Positions 16,387-24,741 of a stretch of 64,000 bases of DNA are shown one piece after another. The position numbers and the translations under genes are program-made. Below the pieces are notes generated by a model, which was not told where the DNA came from, did not search any database, and was given only the letters and a program-made list of their open reading frames with translations. This DNA is from Brachybacterium equifaecis (lineage in GTDB: Bacteria > Actinomycetota > Actinomycetes > Actinomycetales > Dermabacteraceae). The DNA lies in contig NZ_JAKNCJ010000003.1 of assembly GCF_023509525.1 (NCBI RefSeq), positions 186,001 through 250,000 on the forward strand. Direction: 5' to 3'. The stretch's first letter is position 1. Every line of letters begins with the position of its first letter.

Positions 16387-17453
16387 GCAGGAACGTGACT
16401 GAGAATCTCGACGGAACCCGTCCCGCCAAGGGCGTCAGCGCCATCGCCGCGAAGGAGGGCGGGGGCTTCCCGAACCCGGGGCTTCCCCCGCACGCGCATC
16501 GCCAGGGCGATCACGATCGGGGCGCGGAGAAGCGCGCCGAGCGCATTGTCGCCGTGATGTTCCTGATCTCCGTGCTCGGCACGGCGCTCTTCATCGCCGC
16601 GTACTTCGTGTTCACCCCGATGGACCGCAACCTGCTCGCCGAGCCCGGCACCCTGCACGCCGTGCGCTGGTCGAACTTGTTCACCGGCCTCGGCCTCGCG
16701 ATCTCGATGTTCTTCATCGGCGCGGCCGCGGTGCACTGGGCGAAGACCCTCATGCCCGACGAGGAGGTGTCCGAGGAGCGCCACGCGATCGCTGGCTCCC
16801 CCGAGACGCAGCAGGCCGCTGCCGACATCATCACCGGCGGTCTCGCGGAGTCCGGCGTCGGTCGCCGTCCCGTCATCGTGACCACCATGGTCGCCGCGCT
16901 CGCGGCCCTGCCGATCGCGGTCCTCGCGCCGCTGTCGACGCTCGGCCCGCTCCCGGGCAACAAGCTCCACCACACGTTCTGGAAGGCCGGCCTGCGCATC
17001 ACGCGCGACCACGACGGCACTCCGATCCGTGCGGACGAGGTCGCCATGAACTCGATCTTCCACGTGATGCCCGAGGGACTGGACTCCGAGACCCCCGACT
17101 ACCTCGAGGAGCGCGCGAAGGCCGCCGCCGTGCTGGTGCGCATCGACCCGGCGCTCGGCAAGAACCAGAGCAGCCTCGACAACGGCTACGAGGGCATCCT
17201 CGCGTTCTCGAAGATCTGCACGCACGTGGGCTGCCCCGTGGCCCTGTACGAGCAGCAGACCCACCACATGCTGTGCCCCTGCCACCAGTCGACCTTCGAC
17301 GTGACCGACGGCGCGAAGGTCATCTTCGGCCCGGCGCACCGTCCTCTGCCGCAGCTGCCCATCGAGGTCGACGCCGAGGGCTACCTCGTCGCCCGCGGCG
17401 ACTTCCCCGAGCCGATCGGTCCCAGCTTCTGGGACATCCACAAGGACAAGTGA
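16383..17453 (+). CDS. qcrA: Rieske iron-sulfur subunit of the bcc complex
   Basis: A 356-residue Rieske protein with three N-terminal membrane segments (about 55-77, 95-115, 163-190 in this start), the actinobacterial form. The 2Fe-2S cluster motifs are CTHVGC and CPCHQS, separated by about 18 residues, followed by GPAHRPLPQLP; both Cys-His pairs are intact. The start at GTG 16383 overlaps the qcrC stop by four bases; an upstream start at 16323 would lie wholly inside qcrC. The protein accepts electrons from menaquinol at the outer face and passes them to QcrC. Confidence 0.95.
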   Translation: MSRNVTENLDGTRPAKGVSAIAAKEGGGFPNPGLPPHAHRQGDHDRGAEKRAERIVAVMFLISVLGTALFIAAYFVFTPMDRNLLAEPGTLHAVRWSNLFTGLGLAISMFFIGAAAVHWAKTLMPDEEVSEERHAIAGSPETQQAAADIITGGLAESGVGRRPVIVTTMVAALAALPIAVLAPLSTLGPLPGNKLHHTFWKAGLRITRDHDGTPIRADEVAMNSIFHVMPEGLDSETPDYLEERAKAAAVLVRIDPALGKNQSSLDNGYEGILAFSKICTHVGCPVALYEQQTHHMLCPCHQSTFDVTDGAKVIFGPAHRPLPQLPIEVDAEGYLVARGDFPEPIGPSFWDIHKDK

Positions 17454-17457
17454 GCTG

Positions 17458-19143
17458 ATGGCGACCACCACCCCCACGAAGCCCACCGCCGCCTCGGCCT
17501 CGGGCAGCTCCGCTGCCCAGGGCGGCCGCATGATGAAGCTCGGCGCCGTCGGAGGCGCCTGGCTCGACCAGCGCGTCTCCGGCGCCGGGTTCGTCAAGTT
17601 CTTCGCGCGCAAGATATTCCCGGACCACTGGTCCTTCATGTTCGGCGAAGTGGCCCTGTACAGCTTCGTCATCCTGCTGATCTCGGGCACGTTCCTGACG
17701 ATGTTCTTCGTCCCCTCCATGGACGAGGTCGTGTACGAGGGCATCTACGCCCCGCTCCAGGGCGCGCACGTATCACGGGCGTTCGAGTCCACCCTCCACC
17801 TCTCCTTCGAGGTCAAGGGCGGCCTGCTCTTCCGCCAGATGCACCACTGGGCGGCGCTCGTGTTCATGGTGGCGATCTTCGTCCACATGTTCCGCGTGTT
17901 CTTCACCGGCGCTTTCCGCAAGCCGCGCGAGCTGAACTGGCTCGTGGGCTTCTCGCTGATGATCCTCGGCATGGTGGCCGGCTTCTCCGGCTACTCGCTC
18001 CCTGATGACGTGCTCTCCGGCAACGGCCTGCGCGTGGTCGACGGCTTGATGAAGGCCATCCCGATCGTCGGCACGTACCTCTCGATGCTGCTGTTCGGCG
18101 GAGAGTTCCCCGGCCACGACATCATCCCGCGCCTGTTCACGATCCATATCCTGCTGGTGCCCGCCGCCATCCTGGGCCTGATCGCGATCCACCTCGTGCT
18201 GCTCGTGCTCCACAAGCACACGCAGTACCCCGGCCCGGGCCGCACGGATCGCAACGTCGTGGGCTTCCCGCTCTTCCCGGTCTACACCGCGAAGGCCGGC
18301 GGCTTCTTCTTCCTGGTCTTCGGCATCATCGCGCTGGTCTCGGCGACGACCGCGATCAACGGCGTGTGGATCTACGGTCCCTACGACCCCTCCCCCGTCT
18401 CGGCCGGGTCCCAGCCCGACTGGTACATGCTCTGGACCGACGGCGGCCTCCGCCTCATCCCGGGCTGGGAGTTCACGATCTTCGGCTACGTGATCTCGCT
18501 GAACATGCTCATCCCGATGGCGATCTACGGGGCGCTCCTCGCCTTCCTCGCCCTGTACCCCTTCATCGAGTCGTGGGTGACCGGCGATGACCGCGAGCAC
18601 CACGTGCTCGACCTGCCGTACAACACGCCGGTGCGCACCGGTCTCGGCGTCGCGTGGATCAGCATCTACGTGATCCTCGCTCTCGCCGCGACCAACGACC
18701 TCATCGGCATGAAGCTGCATCTCTCGATCAACGACCTCACGTGGTTCTTCCGCATCGGCATCTTCGTGATCCCCGTGCTGATGTTCTACGTGACCAAGCG
18801 CCTGTGCCTGTCGATGCAGCGCCAGCGCCGCGATCTGGTCCTTCATGGTGTGGAGACCTCCAAGGTCGTCCGTCTCGAGGACGGCGAGATGCTCGAGATC
18901 CACGAGCCGCTCAACGAGTACGACCGCTGGGTGCTCGTGCAGCACGACGACTTCCGTCCGCTCACCGCGGGCAACGGGGTCTCCTCGCTGCGCGCCGCCG
19001 CCACCTCGTTCTTCTTCAAGGACCGCATCTCGCCCGTCACCCCGGCCGAGCTGCGCGAGGCGATGGCCCACGCGGGCCACGAGAAGCACGAGATCGACGC
19101 TCTCACCGGCGGCGACTACACCACCCCGGATCAGCGTCACTGA
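17458..19143 (+). CDS. qcrB: Cytochrome b subunit of the bcc complex
   Basis: A 561-residue cytochrome b with eight or more membrane helices, carrying haems bL and bH and the menaquinol sites. The haem ligands are the His pairs in helices 2 (FRQMHHWAALVFMVAIFVHM) and 4 (IPRLFTIHILLVPAAILGLI, with the following AIHLVLL). The Qo-site motif is PDWYMLWTDG, replacing the mitochondrial PEWY context. The C-terminal 120 residues form a hydrophilic actinobacterial extension. It starts four bases after the qcrA stop and ends the operon; a terminator follows at 19161. This subunit is the target of anti-mycobacterial Q203-type inhibitors in the mycobacterial enzyme. Confidence 0.95.
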   Translation: MATTTPTKPTAASASGSSAAQGGRMMKLGAVGGAWLDQRVSGAGFVKFFARKIFPDHWSFMFGEVALYSFVILLISGTFLTMFFVPSMDEVVYEGIYAPLQGAHVSRAFESTLHLSFEVKGGLLFRQMHHWAALVFMVAIFVHMFRVFFTGAFRKPRELNWLVGFSLMILGMVAGFSGYSLPDDVLSGNGLRVVDGLMKAIPIVGTYLSMLLFGGEFPGHDIIPRLFTIHILLVPAAILGLIAIHLVLLVLHKHTQYPGPGRTDRNVVGFPLFPVYTAKAGGFFFLVFGIIALVSATTAINGVWIYGPYDPSPVSAGSQPDWYMLWTDGGLRLIPGWEFTIFGYVISLNMLIPMAIYGALLAFLALYPFIESWVTGDDREHHVLDLPYNTPVRTGLGVAWISIYVILALAATNDLIGMKLHLSINDLTWFFRIGIFVIPVLMFYVTKRLCLSMQRQRRDLVLHGVETSKVVRLEDGEMLEIHEPLNEYDRWVLVQHDDFRPLTAGNGVSSLRAAATSFFFKDRISPVTPAELREAMAHAGHEKHEIDALTGGDYTTPDQRH

Positions 19144-19160
19144 CTCTGATCTGCGCATGG

Positions 19161-19192
19161 CGAAGGCCCGGACCGAGAGGTCCGGGCCTTCG
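19161..19192 (+). terminator. Terminator of the ctaE-qcrCAB operon
   Basis: Perfect 12-bp stem (CGAAGGCCCGGA at 19161-19172; complement 19181-19192) with an 8-nt loop, starting 17 bp after the qcrB stop. Confidence 0.85.
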
Positions 19193-19261
19193 TCATATCC
19201 GGGGCTCCTCCCCCGTTCTTGCGCTCGGAGCGCCCGAGCGCAGCGCGGCCGACGGCGGGTT

Positions 19262-19546
19262 CTAGCGCAACGTCGCAGGCGGGGGGCCGGGCTTGCGGCC
19301 CTGCCGCGGTGCCCGCCGCCCGTTCAGCCGGTCCACGAGCACCTTGGCGGCGATCAGGGACAGGCGGCGATCCGCGCTCCGCAGTGCACGGATCGCCTGC
19401 ACCGACTGCGTGCGGGCGTCCAGGCCGCTGCGCGCGAGAACTCCCCTCCCCCACTCCTCTGCGGCCTCCAGGGCGGTCTCGTCCGCATGGAGGCCCTTGA
19501 GGAGGGTCTCTCCCTCGCGGGTGTAGTCACGACCGATGCCGAGCAT
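19262..19546 (-). CDS. Small hypothetical protein
   Basis: A 94-residue protein of unknown function, from an ATG at 19546 with GGGAG upstream (spacing about seven). It is predicted to be mostly alpha-helical (residues 10-75: repeated Ala/Leu/Arg/Glu patterns such as ETALEAAEEWGRGVLAR and SLIAAKVLVDRLNG) with a basic, Pro/Gly-rich tail (RRAPRQGRKPGPPP). There is no signal peptide or membrane helix. Codon usage is like the neighbours, which supports a real gene, but no family was recognised. It lies between the two respiratory gene blocks with its own 118-bp gap to qcrB; it is divergent from the DUF3885-like gene. Confidence 0.5.
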   Translation of the reverse strand: MLGIGRDYTREGETLLKGLHADETALEAAEEWGRGVLARSGLDARTQSVQAIRALRSADRRLSLIAAKVLVDRLNGRRAPRQGRKPGPPPATLR

Positions 19547-19759
19547 GTCTCACTCCCTCATCTCGATGGACCCGCGCTCCGGCAAGAGCGCCAGCGGGCG
19601 CCACGATGCCATATGCATGCGAGGGGCGGATGAGAGCGGATCTGGAGACGCCGACTGCGCTCTCTACATGCTGATGAGTCTGTGGCTCCATATCCAGCGT
19701 TTTTCCACTGTTCGTAGTGCGATGGCGGCGCCCTCTCTGCCGAGTAGGAGAATCAGGGC

Positions 19760-20359
19760 ATGGACTCCGACGATCAGCGCCTCATGGAGCTCTGGCGCCA
19801 GAACTGGCCGGGATCGACTCCCGAAGCCGACATGCTCCGCATCTGGTTCCCGGACCGCTGGGTCCGGTTCCACTCGCTCCCCGGATCGAAGCGCTACGCG
19901 GAGGACGCGTTCGAGGAGCAGATCGTGCTGGAGCGGCATCGCACCGTGCTGCGCGAGCTGATGGGCTCTCCCGAGACGGGCGCAGCGCAGGAGCTGCTCG
20001 TCGTGACCGCCGAGTGGGAGCCCGACGAGCACGCGTGGCGCGCTCCGCACCTCGGCGAAGCGGTCCCGGACCGCCAGCTGTGGTGGCGATTCGAGAGCGC
20101 CCACAGCGAGGTGGGGATGGAGTCCTGGTGCAGTGCGTTCCTGAGCCGCGTGGCGGCCCGACCGGCAGCTCTCGACCCGCTTCTCCGGCTCGTGGCTGAG
20201 GACCGCACTGGAGGCGTCATCCTCGCCCCCGCGGACTTCCGCTGGCTCTACCACCCCTACGACGGCGGCGCGGATGTGCTCCTCGGCAGCCCGCGCGAGC
20301 GGGACGCTCTGCGGGCGCGGCATGACGACTGGCTCTCCGCGCATCCAGGAGGCCTCTGA
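19760..20359 (+). CDS. DUF3885-like protein
   Basis: A 199-residue soluble acidic protein. The C-terminal motif APADFRWLYHPYDGGADVLL resembles the 'W-L-Y-H-P-Y-D-G-G-x-D-V' signature I associate with the DUF3885 family, and the N-terminal segment has the family's feature of an arginine/tryptophan-rich beginning (LWRQNWPG, WFPDRWVRFHSLPGSKRY). Function unknown. An AGGAG lies nine bases upstream of the ATG. The 214 bp before it, back to the start of the divergent 94-residue gene, are more AT-rich than the surroundings (around 19660-19720) and probably hold promoters in both directions. It ends at a terminator shared with ctaF. Confidence 0.7.
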   Translation: MDSDDQRLMELWRQNWPGSTPEADMLRIWFPDRWVRFHSLPGSKRYAEDAFEEQIVLERHRTVLRELMGSPETGAAQELLVVTAEWEPDEHAWRAPHLGEAVPDRQLWWRFESAHSEVGMESWCSAFLSRVAARPAALDPLLRLVAEDRTGGVILAPADFRWLYHPYDGGADVLLGSPRERDALRARHDDWLSAHPGGL

Positions 20360-20445
20360 GCCGCTCGGAGCAGGTGCGGGCACCCATCTGGGGCACGGTG
20401 TCCCACCCAGCTGCGGCGCAGCGTCCCGCAGCCGGCCCTCCGACG

Positions 20446-20486
20446 CAGTCCGGCCCGGCACCCCATGAGGGTGCCGGGCCGGACTG
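20446..20486. terminator. Terminator of the ctaCDF operon (bidirectional)
   Basis: An 18-bp perfect stem (20446-20463 with 20469-20486) and a CATGA loop, 11 bp after the ctaF stop (minus strand) and 86 bp after the DUF3885-like gene on the plus strand. Confidence 0.88.
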
Positions 20487-20497
20487 GGAAGGTCAGA

Positions 20498-20914
20498 TCA
20501 GTGGGCGTGGGGACCGGAGGAGAACTCCATGACCCAGCCGACGACGCCGACCACGACGAAGACCGCTCCGATGCCGGCGATCCACCAGCCGGCTGCGACA
20601 CCGAGGAACGCCATCGCCGCGCCGATCGCCGCCCACAGCGGCCACCAGCTGTACGGGGCGAAGGAGCCCTGCACACCCGCATCGTCGGCGACCTCTGCGT
20701 GGAGGTCCTCCTCGGGGCGGTTCGGGAACTTGCGGGCCGCCCAGAAGAGCGTCACGGCGATGAGCCCGGTGAGGCCGGCCAGCATGATGAACGCCGGGAA
20801 GCCGACGGTCTCGATGCCCAGCGGCGCACGGGTGCCCGTGATGATGCCGTAGGCGATGCCGACGATGATGAAGAAGATCGTCAGGATCAGGAAGATACGT
20901 CCGGAAGTGCGCAT
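20498..20914 (-). CDS. ctaF: Cytochrome c oxidase subunit IV (actinobacterial CtaF)
   Basis: A 138-residue membrane protein of the actinobacterial subunit IV family. Four hydrophobic segments are visible: IFLILTIFFIIVGIAYGII (7-25), FIMLAGLTGLIAVTLFWAA (residues 42-60), and two near the C-terminus (PLWAAIGAAMAFLGVAAGWW, IGAVFVVVGVVGWVM). The small hydrophilic loop holds RKFPNRPEEDLHAEV. It begins one base after the ctaD stop, so is the last gene of ctaC-ctaD-ctaF. It is needed for stability of the bcc-aa3 supercomplex in C. glutamicum; a direct catalytic role is not expected. Confidence 0.93.
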   Translation of the reverse strand: MRTSGRIFLILTIFFIIVGIAYGIITGTRAPLGIETVGFPAFIMLAGLTGLIAVTLFWAARKFPNRPEEDLHAEVADDAGVQGSFAPYSWWPLWAAIGAAMAFLGVAAGWWIAGIGAVFVVVGVVGWVMEFSSGPHAH

Positions 20915-20915
20915 A

Positions 20916-22628
20916 TCAGTTGCTCGTCCTGTTCTTCACCGGCTCCTCAGCCAGGACATGGGTCTCCAGTCCGACCTCGGGGTGATGGAGGTCGAATGCG
21001 GGGCGCTCGGAGCGCACGCGCGGCAGCGAGTGGAAGTTGTGGCGCGGGGGCGGGCAGGAGGTCGCCCACTCGAGCGAGGCGCCGTAGCCCCACGGATCGT
21101 CCACCTCGACCTTCTCCTTCTTCATGTGCGTGAGCACGACGTTCAGGATGAAGGGCAGCGTGGAGGCTCCCAGGATGAAAGCGCCCACGGTGGAGAACTT
21201 GTTCATCCAGTCGAAGTTGTCCTCGGCCAGGTAGTTGACGTAGCGGCGGGGTGCGCCCTCGACGCCCAGCCAGTGCTGGACGAGGAAGGTCATATGGAAG
21301 CCGATCATCAGGAACCAGAAGTGGATCTTGCCCAGGCCCTCATGCAGCTTGTAGCCGAACATCTTGGGCCACCAGAAGTAGAAGCCCGCGAACATCTCGA
21401 AGGCCACCGTCCCGAACAGCACGTAGTGGAAGTGCGCCACGACGAAGTAGGTGTCCGAGAGGTGGAAGTCCAGCACCGGGGTCGAGAGGATGACGCCGGT
21501 GAGGCCGCCGAAGACGAAGGTCGTGAGGAAGCCGAGGGTGAACAGCATCGGCGTCTCGAAGGTGATCGAGCCGCGCCACATCGTGCCGATCCAGTTCGCG
21601 AACTTCACGCCCGTCGGAACCGCGATGAGCATCGTCATGAAGCTGAAGAAGTTCAGCATCACTGCGCCGGTGGTGTACATGTGGTGCGCCCACACGGTCA
21701 CGGAGAGCGCGGCGATGGAGATCGTGGCGTAGACCAGGGTCTTGTAGCCGAAGATCGGCTTGCGGCTGAACACCGGCAGGATCTCAGTGGCGATGCCGAA
21801 GAACGGCAGGGCCAGCACGTAGACCTCGGGGTGGCCGAAGAACCAGAACAGGTGCTGCCAGAGGACGGGGCCGCCGTTCTCGGGATTGAAGATCTGCGCA
21901 TCGAAGCGGCGATCCGCACCCAGGGCCAGCAGCGCCGAGGCGAGCACCGGGAACGCCATCAGCACCAGCACACCGGTGATGAGGATGTTCCAGGTGAAGA
22001 TCGGCATGCGGAACATGGTCATGCCGGGCATGCGCATGCACAGGATGGTGGTGATGAAGTTGACCGAGCCCAGGATCGTGCCGAAGCCCTGCAAGCCCAG
22101 TCCGAAGACCCAGAGATCACCGCCCAGGCCTGGTGAGAACGTGGTGTCCGAGAGCGGCGCGTACGCGAACCAGCCGAAGGATGCAGCACCCTGCGGGGTG
22201 AGGAAGCCGGCCACCGCGATGATCGAGCCGAACAGCGTCAGCCAGAAGGCGAACATGTTCAGTCGCGGGAACGCCATGTCCACGGCGCCGATCTGCAGCG
22301 GCACCAGGTAGTTGGCGAAGCCGTTGAACAGCGGCGTGCCGAACATGAGCAGCATGATCGTGCCGTGCATGGTGAACAGCTGGTTGTACTGGTCCTTGGA
22401 GACGACGACCTGCAGACCGGGCTCCCAGAGCTCGGCGCGGATCATCAGCGCCAGGATTCCGCCGAAGCAGAAGAAGAAGAACGCCATCCCCATGTACATC
22501 TTGCCGATCAGCTTGTGATCGGTGGTGGTGAGGAGCTGGAAGAACTTCTGTCCGAGACTCGTCTCCCGCACGGGCGCGAACGCCTTCGCTGCGGGGGCCG
22601 TCGGTGCGACGGGCGTCTGGATGCTCAC
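20916..22628 (-). CDS. ctaD: Cytochrome c oxidase subunit I
   Basis: A 570-residue haem-copper oxidase subunit I with twelve membrane helices. Metal-ligand motifs are complete: TMHGTIMLL (haem a His), [15 protein letters not shown] (CuB His cross-linked to Tyr), WAHHMYTTG (CuB His pair) and [11 protein letters not shown] (haem a3 and haem a His). The K-channel Lys region and the E286-type motif are in the expected order for A-type oxidases. The start is the GTG at 22628, which overlaps the ctaC stop in a GTGA; an upstream start would lie within ctaC. Unlike in M. tuberculosis, where ctaD is elsewhere on the chromosome, ctaC, ctaD and ctaF are clustered here. Confidence 0.96.
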   Translation of the reverse strand: MSIQTPVAPTAPAAKAFAPVRETSLGQKFFQLLTTTDHKLIGKMYMGMAFFFFCFGGILALMIRAELWEPGLQVVVSKDQYNQLFTMHGTIMLLMFGTPLFNGFANYLVPLQIGAVDMAFPRLNMFAFWLTLFGSIIAVAGFLTPQGAASFGWFAYAPLSDTTFSPGLGGDLWVFGLGLQGFGTILGSVNFITTILCMRMPGMTMFRMPIFTWNILITGVLVLMAFPVLASALLALGADRRFDAQIFNPENGGPVLWQHLFWFFGHPEVYVLALPFFGIATEILPVFSRKPIFGYKTLVYATISIAALSVTVWAHHMYTTGAVMLNFFSFMTMLIAVPTGVKFANWIGTMWRGSITFETPMLFTLGFLTTFVFGGLTGVILSTPVLDFHLSDTYFVVAHFHYVLFGTVAFEMFAGFYFWWPKMFGYKLHEGLGKIHFWFLMIGFHMTFLVQHWLGVEGAPRRYVNYLAEDNFDWMNKFSTVGAFILGASTLPFILNVVLTHMKKEKVEVDDPWGYGASLEWATSCPPPRHNFHSLPRVRSERPAFDLHHPEVGLETHVLAEEPVKNRTSN

Positions 22629-23536
22629 TGCTGGACCTCTTCTCCGGTGCGACCGTGCGCCTCGTCGTTCAATTCGCGCATGCTCCAGTCCTCCTGGTTG
22701 CGGTTCAGGTCCACGCCGAGCTGGCCGGTGTTGCCCTGATCGCGCAGCTCCTGCATGTGCTGGTCGTACTCGGCCTGCGAGACGACGCGGACGTTGAACA
22801 GCATGTCCGAGTGGAACTCGCCGCAGAGCTCTGCGCACTTGCCGGCGTAGACGCCCTCACGGGTCGGAGTGACCTGGAAGGAGGTGGTGTGGCCCGGGAA
22901 CATGTCCTTCTTGTACAGGAAGTCGACGACCCAGAAGGAGTGGATGACGTCGCGGGAGTCCAGGCGGAACTCGACCGTCTGGTCCACCGGCAGCCACACC
23001 TCGGGCAGCGACTCCGCCGCGCCCGGAATCCCCGTCTCGAAGGACTGGACGCCGGCGGGCTCGTGGACGTCATCGGTGACGTAGTTGAAGTCCCAGCTCC
23101 ACTGCTTGCCCACGACGTTCACCACGACATCGGGATCGGCGCGGTGCGCCTCGATCTCGCCGACGTCGCGCTGGGTGAAGTAGAAGAGCGTCATGATCAT
23201 GACGATCGGCAGGAGGGTGAAGACCATCTCGATCGGCACGTGGTAGCGCAGCTGGACGGGGAAGCCCGTGTCGTTGCGGCGACGGCGGTACGCCACGGCG
23301 CACCAGATGGCCAGGCCCCAGACGATGAGGCCCACCACGAGCAGGACGAGCCAGGAGCTCGTCCACATCTGCGTGATGCGCGCCGTCTGGTTGGTGACCT
23401 CCACGCCGTCGGCAGGGCCGGGGAGGAAGCCGCGCTGCTGCTCACGGGTGCAGCCGGAGAGCGCGAGCGTGCCGAGCGCGATTCCGATCGCGACCCGGCG
23501 CAGCGGCCGCGGTCGGGGTGTGGCCTGGGGGATCAC
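22625..23536 (-). CDS. ctaC: Cytochrome c oxidase subunit II (lipoprotein)
   Basis: A 303-residue subunit II. The GTG at 23536 has GGAAGG seven bases upstream, better placed than a GTG five codons earlier at 23551. A signal peptide ends in a lipobox (TLALSGC), so the mature protein is probably a lipoprotein. Two membrane helices follow (about 65-85 and 105-125), then the CuA domain with [14 protein letters not shown] (both Cys, Glu and His ligands) and a downstream Met in DMLF. It accepts electrons from QcrC. The stop overlaps the ctaD start by four bases. Confidence 0.95.
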   Translation of the reverse strand: MIPQATPRPRPLRRVAIGIALGTLALSGCTREQQRGFLPGPADGVEVTNQTARITQMWTSSWLVLLVVGLIVWGLAIWCAVAYRRRRNDTGFPVQLRYHVPIEMVFTLLPIVMIMTLFYFTQRDVGEIEAHRADPDVVVNVVGKQWSWDFNYVTDDVHEPAGVQSFETGIPGAAESLPEVWLPVDQTVEFRLDSRDVIHSFWVVDFLYKKDMFPGHTTSFQVTPTREGVYAGKCAELCGEFHSDMLFNVRVVSQAEYDQHMQELRDQGNTGQLGVDLNRNQEDWSMRELNDEAHGRTGEEVQQ

Positions 23537-23666
23537 AGGATGACCTTCCACTCGTCAGCTCCGTTTCCCGCCCGCATCCCGGTCGAGGACCGGTGAGCGA
23601 GCGCTCTCGGAGCGAAAGCATGTCTGGGGTCGGGGCAGACCCGCGGGATGTGCGCGCCGATAGAGC

Positions 23667-23710
23667 ATGACGGCACAGCGTCATCATACGTGCTTCACGG
23701 CAGGTGTTCA
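23667..23710 (-). promoter_or_regulatory. ctaC promoter with overlapping palindrome
   Basis: On the minus strand a TGAACA -35-like box (23710-23705) is 16 bp from TATGAT (23688-23683). ATGACG at 23667-23672 and CGTCAT at 23679-23684 form a 6-bp inverted repeat with a 6-bp spacer that runs from the -10 box into the start of transcription, a usual position for a repressor operator. It lies about 150 bp before the ctaC start. Confidence 0.5.
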
Positions 23711-23792
23711 GCTATCAGGAACGATGTCGGGCGAGGCGTCGTGCATCTCGCGGCGCACCCGCCGAGCGCTCGTCCCCCGCCGCCCGGGATGC

Positions 23793-23838
23793 GCCGACGG
23801 GCCCGCCGCTCCCAGGAGGAGTCGGCGGGCCCGTCGGC
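23793..23838 (-). terminator. Terminator after erpA
   Basis: Perfect 16-bp stem (GCCGACGGGCCCGCCG at 23793-23808 and complement at 23823-23838) with a 14-nt loop, 57 bp beyond the erpA stop, separating it from the ctaC promoter. Confidence 0.82.
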
Positions 23839-23895
23839 CTGCAGCGCGCCGCGACTGCCGGCGGGCGCGGAGCGCGAATGCTCAGGTACAGAGGT

Positions 23896-24297
23896 TCAGC
23901 TGAACGAATCCCCGCACGCGCACGAGCTGCCCGCGTTGGGGTTGTCGATCGTGAAGCCCTGCTTCTCGATGGTGTCGGAGAAGTCGATCGTGGCGCCCGA
24001 CAGGTACGGGGTGCTCATCTTATCCACGACGACCTCGACGCCGTCGAAGTCGACCGCCGCGTCGCCGTCCATCATGCGCTCGTCGAAGTAGAGCTGGTAG
24101 ATGAGGCCCGAGCAGCCGCCAGGCTGCACAGCGATCCGCAGCCGCAGATCATCGCGGCCCTCCTGTGCGAGCAGCGAGCGGACCTTGTCCGCCGCCACCT
24201 CGGTCAGGACGACCCCGTGCGCGGGAGCCGGGGCGTCGGCGCCTGCGGGCGCAGCTGCTGCGGACGGCGCAGCGGTGGGCTCAGTGGTCGTTGTCAT
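23896..24297 (-). CDS. erpA: Iron-sulfur cluster insertion/assembly protein (HesB/IscA/ErpA family)
   Basis: A 133-residue A-type carrier that binds and transfers Fe-S clusters to apoproteins. The C-terminal 105 residues form the HesB fold, with the three cluster-binding cysteines in QPGGCSGL and GSSCACGDSF. The N-terminal 35 residues are Ala/Thr/Pro-rich and probably disordered. GAGGAGG precedes the ATG at 24297. The neighbouring oxidase and Rieske genes need metal centres, so a supply role for respiratory Fe-S proteins is plausible; the M. tuberculosis homologue Rv2204c also lies near ctaC. Confidence 0.92.
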   Translation of the reverse strand: MTTTTEPTAAPSAAAAPAGADAPAPAHGVVLTEVAADKVRSLLAQEGRDDLRLRIAVQPGGCSGLIYQLYFDERMMDGDAAVDFDGVEVVVDKMSTPYLSGATIDFSDTIEKQGFTIDNPNAGSSCACGDSFS

Positions 24298-24375
24298 GGG
24301 GGTGCCTCCTCGGTACGGATGCCTCCAGCCTACGCCCCGCACCCCGGCGAGCGCCGAACCCGAGTCGCGGGGATC

Positions 24376-24741
24376 TCAGAAGCCGCCGCGGAACAGTGCC
24401 ACGAGCATGATCCCGCCGTAGCCGAGCGCGAGCCCGAGAGCTCCGGCGATCGCGCCGTCGAGCGGCAAGCGGCCGGTGAAGACGGCAGAGACGCCCCAGA
24501 TCACCAGGCCCAGCACCACGAGCCCGCCCCAGCCGACGAGGAAATAGGCGAGCAGGAACCCGAGGACGATCCCCAGGAGCAGCATCGGAATCGTGGCAGC
24601 GGACACACGGGGGGACCCGCCGCCGCTCTCCCCTGCTCGCGGCGCCTGCAGCGAGTGCGCCGCAGGCCGGGCGGTCGGCCGAGCGGAGGCAGCGGAAGGA
24701 GCGGATGCCTGATTCCGGGAGGCGCCGCGCTTCGCGCTCAT
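24376..24741 (-). CDS. Small two- or three-span membrane protein, unknown
   Basis: A 121-residue protein. The first 45 residues are Ala/Ser/Arg-rich and polar; three hydrophobic segments follow (PMLLLGIVLGFLLAYFLV at 52-69, WGGLVVLGLVIWGVSAVF at 71-88, GALGLALGYGGIMLVALF at 100-117), so it is a small integral membrane protein with a cytosolic tail. No family recognised. Its ATG shares one base with the stop of the M20 dipeptidase gene (TGATG), so the two are co-translated. Function unknown. Confidence 0.7.
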   Translation of the reverse strand: MSAKRGASRNQASAPSAASARPTARPAAHSLQAPRAGESGGGSPRVSAATIPMLLLGIVLGFLLAYFLVGWGGLVVLGLVIWGVSAVFTGRLPLDGAIAGALGLALGYGGIMLVALFRGGF

